From Chlorobiaceae bacterium (GTDB taxonomy: Bacteria; Bacteroidota; Chlorobiia; Chlorobiales; Chlorobiaceae), in contig JAAXXI010000003.1 of the NCBI GenBank assembly GCA_013334565.1, forward strand, positions 27,226 to 91,225: a stretch of DNA of 64,000 nucleotides, read 5' to 3'. The position numbers and the translations under genes are program-made. The notes beneath the pieces were generated by a model. The model did no database searches. It saw nothing but the letters and a program-made list of their open reading frames with translations, and was not told where the DNA came from. Position 1 is the first letter of the stretch. Each line of letters begins with the position of its first letter. Positions 59,421 to 64,000 of this stretch are shown here, one piece after another.

Positions 59421-61136
59421 ATGAATAAAATACTTACTGTAGGGCACCCATTCTCCGGTTATCGGGATGTCGAGGGGGTACTTCGTTCCTGGGGTATGCA
59501 GCCGGCAAGGACTTCAAAACGCGAATGCCTTTGCCCTGTTGAAATCGGTTCGATCCTTCGTCAGGCTCATGGCGAGGTTTCTCTGGAAAGTATTCAGAAA
59601 AGCGATGAACTCCGGCAAATCGATGCCGGTCCGGTCTGGCATGGTCTTGCCCTCGATCTGCTTCTGAATAATATCGATCAGAAATTCTGGGGCTGGTCCG
59701 ATCCTGAAGCGATATACCTGCTTGACTACTGGAAAGCTCTCGATCCGCAAATGGCTTTCGTGCTCGTGTACGATGAACCGCACCGGGTATTGGCTGAAAC
59801 GAGCTGCGATGAGGCAAGGTTTTACAGTCGCAGCATTATCGAACAAAGACTCGATAACTGGAATGCATACAATAGCGCCCTGCTTGGTTTCCATTTGCAG
59901 AACAGCGGGAGAAGTATGCTTGTCAATGCCAAACAGGTAAGAAAACGGGCAGACGAATGCAAAAATAAACTGATGCCTTACTTCGATGATACAGTATCTC
60001 AATCAGGTCATTTACCCTATATCGGATTCTTCAACTACGTGTCTTGTCCGAATGGGTCAAATGGCGAAGGTGGACGGGAATCGTATGCGCTTTCGAAAAA
60101 TGCGATGACTGTCCCTGCGCTTGCTGATGGTTTTCTTATCGAAAGCATCCTTGCTGATTATCCCGAACATTTGCATCGTTACGATGAACTGCAGTCGTCG
60201 GCAACCATACCTCTGGAGCCTCAGCCGATCAAACAGACGAATTCTCTCGATGCATGGCTTGTTCAGATGAAGCGTCGGTCGGAATCAGGCAGGGTTATCG
60301 CGATTCTTTCCGAAGGAAAGAAGATTGCAGAGGAACAATTGCTTGTCAAAGATAATGAGTTGGAGGATAGTTTCCGGCGTGAAACTCTTTTGCATAGACT
60401 GTTAACTTCTGAAAGGGAAGACTTTGAAAAAAAGGTTTATCTGTTTGAGGAAAAACTCAGGGAGAAGCAAAACGACTTCAATGCGGTAAGCGAAAAAAAT
60501 AAACTCTTGATCGACGAGAAAACCGAACTGGATAAGCGACAGAAAGCATTGTTGGAGGAAAAAAAGAGCATCGAAAATAATTTTATTGATTTGCAAGGGC
60601 AAATTGATATTCAAAAAAATGAATCGATAAGTAATAGTCGAACAAAAAAAGAGTTGATAGAAGAAAACGAACTGTTGCTACTACAATTGCATGAGGTTCA
60701 GGAAGAACTCGAACGGTATTATCTGGAGAATCAAAAACTCAAACCGCAACAGCAGTCGGAATATTATGGTGCAGCCGATCGACTGAAAAGGGAACTGCCT
60801 TACCGGTTGGGAGCCGAGATTATTGAACGAAGCCGCAAGATATGGCCCTTATTGTTCTTGCCCATATCACTTCCTTGTTTTACTCGACAATATCGCAATC
60901 ATAAAAACAAATCAGATATAATACTTCCCCCTCTCGAAGAGTATCGTGATTTTTTCAAAGCTGAAAAAGCTCAAAAACATCTCTCATACCGCCTTGGGGT
61001 CACCTGGTTGAAGCACTGCCGTACTCCCTGGGGCTGGGTAGTTATGCCTTTTGCCTTGAATAGTGCTCGACAGGCATATCACGAGTATCGCAAATCTGTA
61101 GTGAAACAGGACGATAGACATATGCCTGGTCTTTGA
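59421..61136 (+). CDS. Sulfotransferase-like N-terminus with long coiled coil, capsule-locus associated
   Basis: ILTVGHPFSGYRDVEGVLRSWGMQPA resembles a nucleotide-binding sulfotransferase start; long Lys/Glu coiled coil (about aa 320-470). Confidence 0.55.
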   Translation: MNKILTVGHPFSGYRDVEGVLRSWGMQPARTSKRECLCPVEIGSILRQAHGEVSLESIQKSDELRQIDAGPVWHGLALDLLLNNIDQKFWGWSDPEAIYLLDYWKALDPQMAFVLVYDEPHRVLAETSCDEARFYSRSIIEQRLDNWNAYNSALLGFHLQNSGRSMLVNAKQVRKRADECKNKLMPYFDDTVSQSGHLPYIGFFNYVSCPNGSNGEGGRESYALSKNAMTVPALADGFLIESILADYPEHLHRYDELQSSATIPLEPQPIKQTNSLDAWLVQMKRRSESGRVIAILSEGKKIAEEQLLVKDNELEDSFRRETLLHRLLTSEREDFEKKVYLFEEKLREKQNDFNAVSEKNKLLIDEKTELDKRQKALLEEKKSIENNFIDLQGQIDIQKNESISNSRTKKELIEENELLLLQLHEVQEELERYYLENQKLKPQQQSEYYGAADRLKRELPYRLGAEIIERSRKIWPLLFLPISLPCFTRQYRNHKNKSDIILPPLEEYRDFFKAEKAQKHLSYRLGVTWLKHCRTPWGWVVMPFALNSARQAYHEYRKSVVKQDDRHMPGL

Positions 61137-61277
61137 AGAAATAAGTCATCCTGCATGCTATATCTGAATACGATATTTCATACTGTTTTTAACCCAATAT
61201 TGGAACTCATAGAATCAATGTTTTAAAAAAGCTGTCTTTTTTTAATCGATACTCAAGAAAGTCTATTATTTATCGAT

Positions 61278-62519
61278 ATGGATACATTATTTTCTGCAGC
61301 AAATCATTTGTATCGAAATGGTAGATATTATGAATCCGCATCTATATATGAGTATTTATCAGATTGTAATCCATCGTTTAAATTTTATTCTAACAATGAA
61401 ATGATGGCAAAAAAAATGCTGTCAAAAATTCATGGAGAAAAAGAAGGTAAAAGAAAAATTCATTATAAAAGCGCATCAAACGAGCAAAAAAGATTAAGAA
61501 TTGCACATTACCTGAGTTGTTTAAAAAATCCGGATATAATAGATTTGTGCAATAAAGATGGTTTTCAGTTTTCAGATTTACAATATATACTTGCAAAAGC
61601 GAATGCTTCAAACTCAAGTTCGGATTGGCTGTATTATGTGAATAAATATTTTTTATCATCCGGCATTGCTGAAATCAAAATAAAACATAATAATGAAAAA
61701 TTAAATTATTTTAACATTACCCAGAAAAAGACGAAAACAGTTGACGGTCCTTTGGTAACTATATTTATGCCCTGTTATAATTCTGAAAAGTTTATAGAAC
61801 ATTCGGTAAGTTCGGTTTTAAATCAAAGTTATCAAAATTTCGAATTGTGTATTTATGATGATATGAGTTCAGATAATACTCGTGAGATTTTATCGCAACT
61901 CGAAAGATGTGATAACAGAATAAAGGTTAAAATTAATAAATCGAATTTAGGGACTTATAAAACAAGAAATGAAGCATTTTTTAATGCAAAAGGTAAATAT
62001 TTTACAGTTCTGGATTCAGATGACTATGCTTTAACAGATAGAATTTCTAATCAGGTAAAAATTTTAGAAAAAAATGAAGACTGTATAGGAGTGATGACCA
62101 ATTGGATTCGAATGCATCTCGATGGTAGTTTTTATTTTAAACCGGGCTGGGGAGGATGTTATAGCCATGAGGCGGTTGCAACAATAATGGTAAGAACTTC
62201 TGAAGTAAAGAGACGTGTTGGTTATTGGGATTCTGTCCGATATGCTGCAGATACTGAATTTTTAATGAGATTAAGAAAAGTTTTTGGTGGTGAAAGTGTA
62301 AAGTTCTTTAAAAATCCTACTGTAATTGCAAGTTATCATGAAAACAGTATGACCTGCGACCCCATGACTGGAATTAATGTATCTGGTTTTACAGGCCTTT
62401 CACCAACGCGAAAAATTTATCGTGAAAGGTGGAAAATATGGCATGATAACAATAATAATTTATATATGCCATACCCATTAAACAAAAGGAAATTTCCTGT
62501 ACCGAATGAAATGTTATAA
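61278..62519 (+). CDS. Family 2 glycosyltransferase
   Basis: VTIFMPCYNSEKFIEHSVSSVLNQSYQNFELCIYDDMSSDNT...VLDSDDYAL. Confidence 0.92.
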   Translation: MDTLFSAANHLYRNGRYYESASIYEYLSDCNPSFKFYSNNEMMAKKMLSKIHGEKEGKRKIHYKSASNEQKRLRIAHYLSCLKNPDIIDLCNKDGFQFSDLQYILAKANASNSSSDWLYYVNKYFLSSGIAEIKIKHNNEKLNYFNITQKKTKTVDGPLVTIFMPCYNSEKFIEHSVSSVLNQSYQNFELCIYDDMSSDNTREILSQLERCDNRIKVKINKSNLGTYKTRNEAFFNAKGKYFTVLDSDDYALTDRISNQVKILEKNEDCIGVMTNWIRMHLDGSFYFKPGWGGCYSHEAVATIMVRTSEVKRRVGYWDSVRYAADTEFLMRLRKVFGGESVKFFKNPTVIASYHENSMTCDPMTGINVSGFTGLSPTRKIYRERWKIWHDNNNNLYMPYPLNKRKFPVPNEML

Positions 62520-62572
62520 TATATTATATAAAACAATATTATTATATTTCATCAGGATGACTATTATCGTTT

Positions 62573-62598
62573 ATTTCGCAATAAAATAATTGCGAAAT
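62573..62598. repeat. Inverted repeat between two glycosyltransferase genes
   Basis: Perfect 10-bp ATTTCGCAAT (62573-62582) / ATTGCGAAAT (62589-62598) with 6-nt loop. Confidence 0.5.
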
Positions 62599-62620
62599 TG
62601 AAATATAATCTATAAAAAAT

Positions 62621-63397
62621 ATGGATATACCACTTATATTGTTTACGAGATTTTCTATTCGATATAAGAAATTTATCTCCTTAGCTGCCATTGAAAATGA
62701 AAGCAAGCGCGAGCTCTGGTTTAAGCAAAGAGTAGAGTTTTTTAAATTAATTACATATCCGTCTATAAAAGCACAGATTTATCGTCCATATAAGTGGTAT
62801 TTATTGTTTTCAGTAGGTGATGAGAAATATGTTTCAAGTATGATGCAATGGATTGATAAGTGGATAATTCCAGTATATATCGAAAATATCGAATCAATAA
62901 ACGGAGTTATTGATTCGATAATTAAATCAATTATTGGTGAGCATTCTGAAGTATTGCTATCAAGAATTGATAGTGATGATGCTTTATGTGCTGAATATTA
63001 TTATAATATATTCCGGGCTATAAATAAAAAAGATATTAAAAATGAGTCGGTGCTTATGTATAGATATGGCTATAGGTGGGACGGTAAAAATATTCAAAAA
63101 ATTAATTTTGCAAATAATCCATTTGTCACAATATATAATAATATATGGTCTTGCGGATCCTTGAATCCATTAAAAATCAATCATAGTAAGATTCTTGATT
63201 ATAAGCATTATATTTTGTGTGAAAGTGTTAAGCCAACATGGTTACAAGTGCTACATGGGTCGAATTTATTGAATGGTTTTAGAGTAAATTCTGAATACAT
63301 AAATAGAATAGATCCTCAGATTGTATTAGATAATTACAATATCAGTGAAAATATTCTTGATTTTATGTTGACAAAGAGCAGTGATGATGGTAGTTGA
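62621..63397 (+). CDS. Putative rhamnosyltransferase-like glycosyltransferase
   Basis: LFTRFSIRYKK...WFKQRVEFFKLITYPSIKAQIYRPYKWYLLFS...SRIDSDDAL pattern. Confidence 0.78.
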   Translation: MDIPLILFTRFSIRYKKFISLAAIENESKRELWFKQRVEFFKLITYPSIKAQIYRPYKWYLLFSVGDEKYVSSMMQWIDKWIIPVYIENIESINGVIDSIIKSIIGEHSEVLLSRIDSDDALCAEYYYNIFRAINKKDIKNESVLMYRYGYRWDGKNIQKINFANNPFVTIYNNIWSCGSLNPLKINHSKILDYKHYILCESVKPTWLQVLHGSNLLNGFRVNSEYINRIDPQIVLDNYNISENILDFMLTKSSDDGS

Positions 63398-63496
63398 AAT
63401 AAAGGGATAAGACAATATAAGCACTATTTCTATATCTGAATTTAACAGTAGTATATTCCTTTTTGCGCTTTTTCCATCTGAAGAGTTTAGAATTAA

Positions 63497-64000
63497 GGTT
63501 CTTCGTAGAATTTAATGGAATAGTATCCCGAAATGAATAGCTTGGCGTAATATCACGGATTCCGTATCTAATCTGTCATACCCTATGCAAAGCCTGACTG
63601 CACACTACAAGCAACTTCTGGGACTCCCATCAAACTGGCAAGTGGAACATATTGACCTGTCCATACTCGGCAAGCAGGTGACCATCAAACTTGTCTATAC
63701 CGGCCAGGATGCCAAGTGCCCGGAATGCAATGACTTCTGTGGCATCTATGATCATGCTCCCGAACAAAAGTGGCGCCATCTTGACACCATGCAGTTCGAA
63801 ACCATTCTTGTCTGCCTTCTGCCTCGATGCAATTGCAACAAACATGGAGTCAAGACCGTTAACGCCCCATGGGCCGAAAGGCATTCACGTTTCACCCTCA
63901 TGTTCGAAGGCTTTGTCGTTCAACTCCTGCAGCATTGCTCAAGCACTCAGGCAGCAGCGACGTTGGTCGGTCTGAGTTGGCATGCTGTTGACCAGATCAT
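63497..64000 (+). mobile_element. ISL3-family-like insertion sequence, left part, truncated by window edge
   Basis: Putative left terminal repeat GGTTCTTCGTAGAATTTAATGGAA at 63497, 88 bp upstream of a transposase ORF open to the window end. Confidence 0.65.
63585..64000 (+). CDS. ISL3-family transposase, N-terminal part (no stop in window)
   Basis: MQSLTAHYKQLLGLPSNWQVEHIDLSILGKQVTIKLVYTGQDAKCPECNDFCGIYDHAPEQKWRHLDTMQFETILVCLLPRCNC...APWAERHSRFTLMFEGF: CPxC zinc finger and WRHLD typical of ISL3. Absent from the ORF track because it is open at the edge. Confidence 0.88.
   Translation, partial: MQSLTAHYKQLLGLPSNWQVEHIDLSILGKQVTIKLVYTGQDAKCPECNDFCGIYDHAPEQKWRHLDTMQFETILVCLLPRCNCNKHGVKTVNAPWAERHSRFTLMFEGFVVQLLQHCSSTQAAATLVGLSWHAVDQI

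Noticed and set aside
1-64000. tRNA or rRNA genes
   Set aside because: No convincing tRNA cloverleaf or rRNA segment recognised by eye; a tRNAscan-SE/Infernal run would be needed to exclude them.

Overview
The window looks like a chromosomal segment from a green sulfur bacterium (Chlorobi-like); this is inferred from protein character only and no search was run. It is mostly housekeeping and redox genes. In order it contains: four related secreted proteins of DUF4402/pilin-like character; cobUTS; an OsmC / SQR-like flavoprotein / DUF134 / Fe-ADH run; a membrane-anchored SET-domain protein and an epimerase; an ABC-FtsX-HlyD exporter; an HI0933-type flavoprotein with no canonical start codon; a YdbH/YdbL/YnbE-like operon; a frameshifted four-helix-bundle gene; a P-type ATPase convergent with a giant RTX protein; a MurB fused to a DOMON-like domain; a complete Flx(ABCD)-HdrA-Hdr(CB) cluster; alaC-like, nnrDE, purL and secA; an OGG1-like glycosylase; lipA; a group-2-type capsule export locus with AT-rich glycosyltransferases; and an ISL3-type transposase running off the right edge. 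The most notable observations are the MurB-DOMON fusion, the YdbH/YnbE/YdbL set outside Proteobacteria, the Flx-Hdr cluster with fused HdrC-HdrB, the triplicated N-terminal module and nested repeats of the RTX protein, the TM-anchored SET protein, and the missing start codon and frameshift. I did not see an unambiguous wholly new defence or mobile system.
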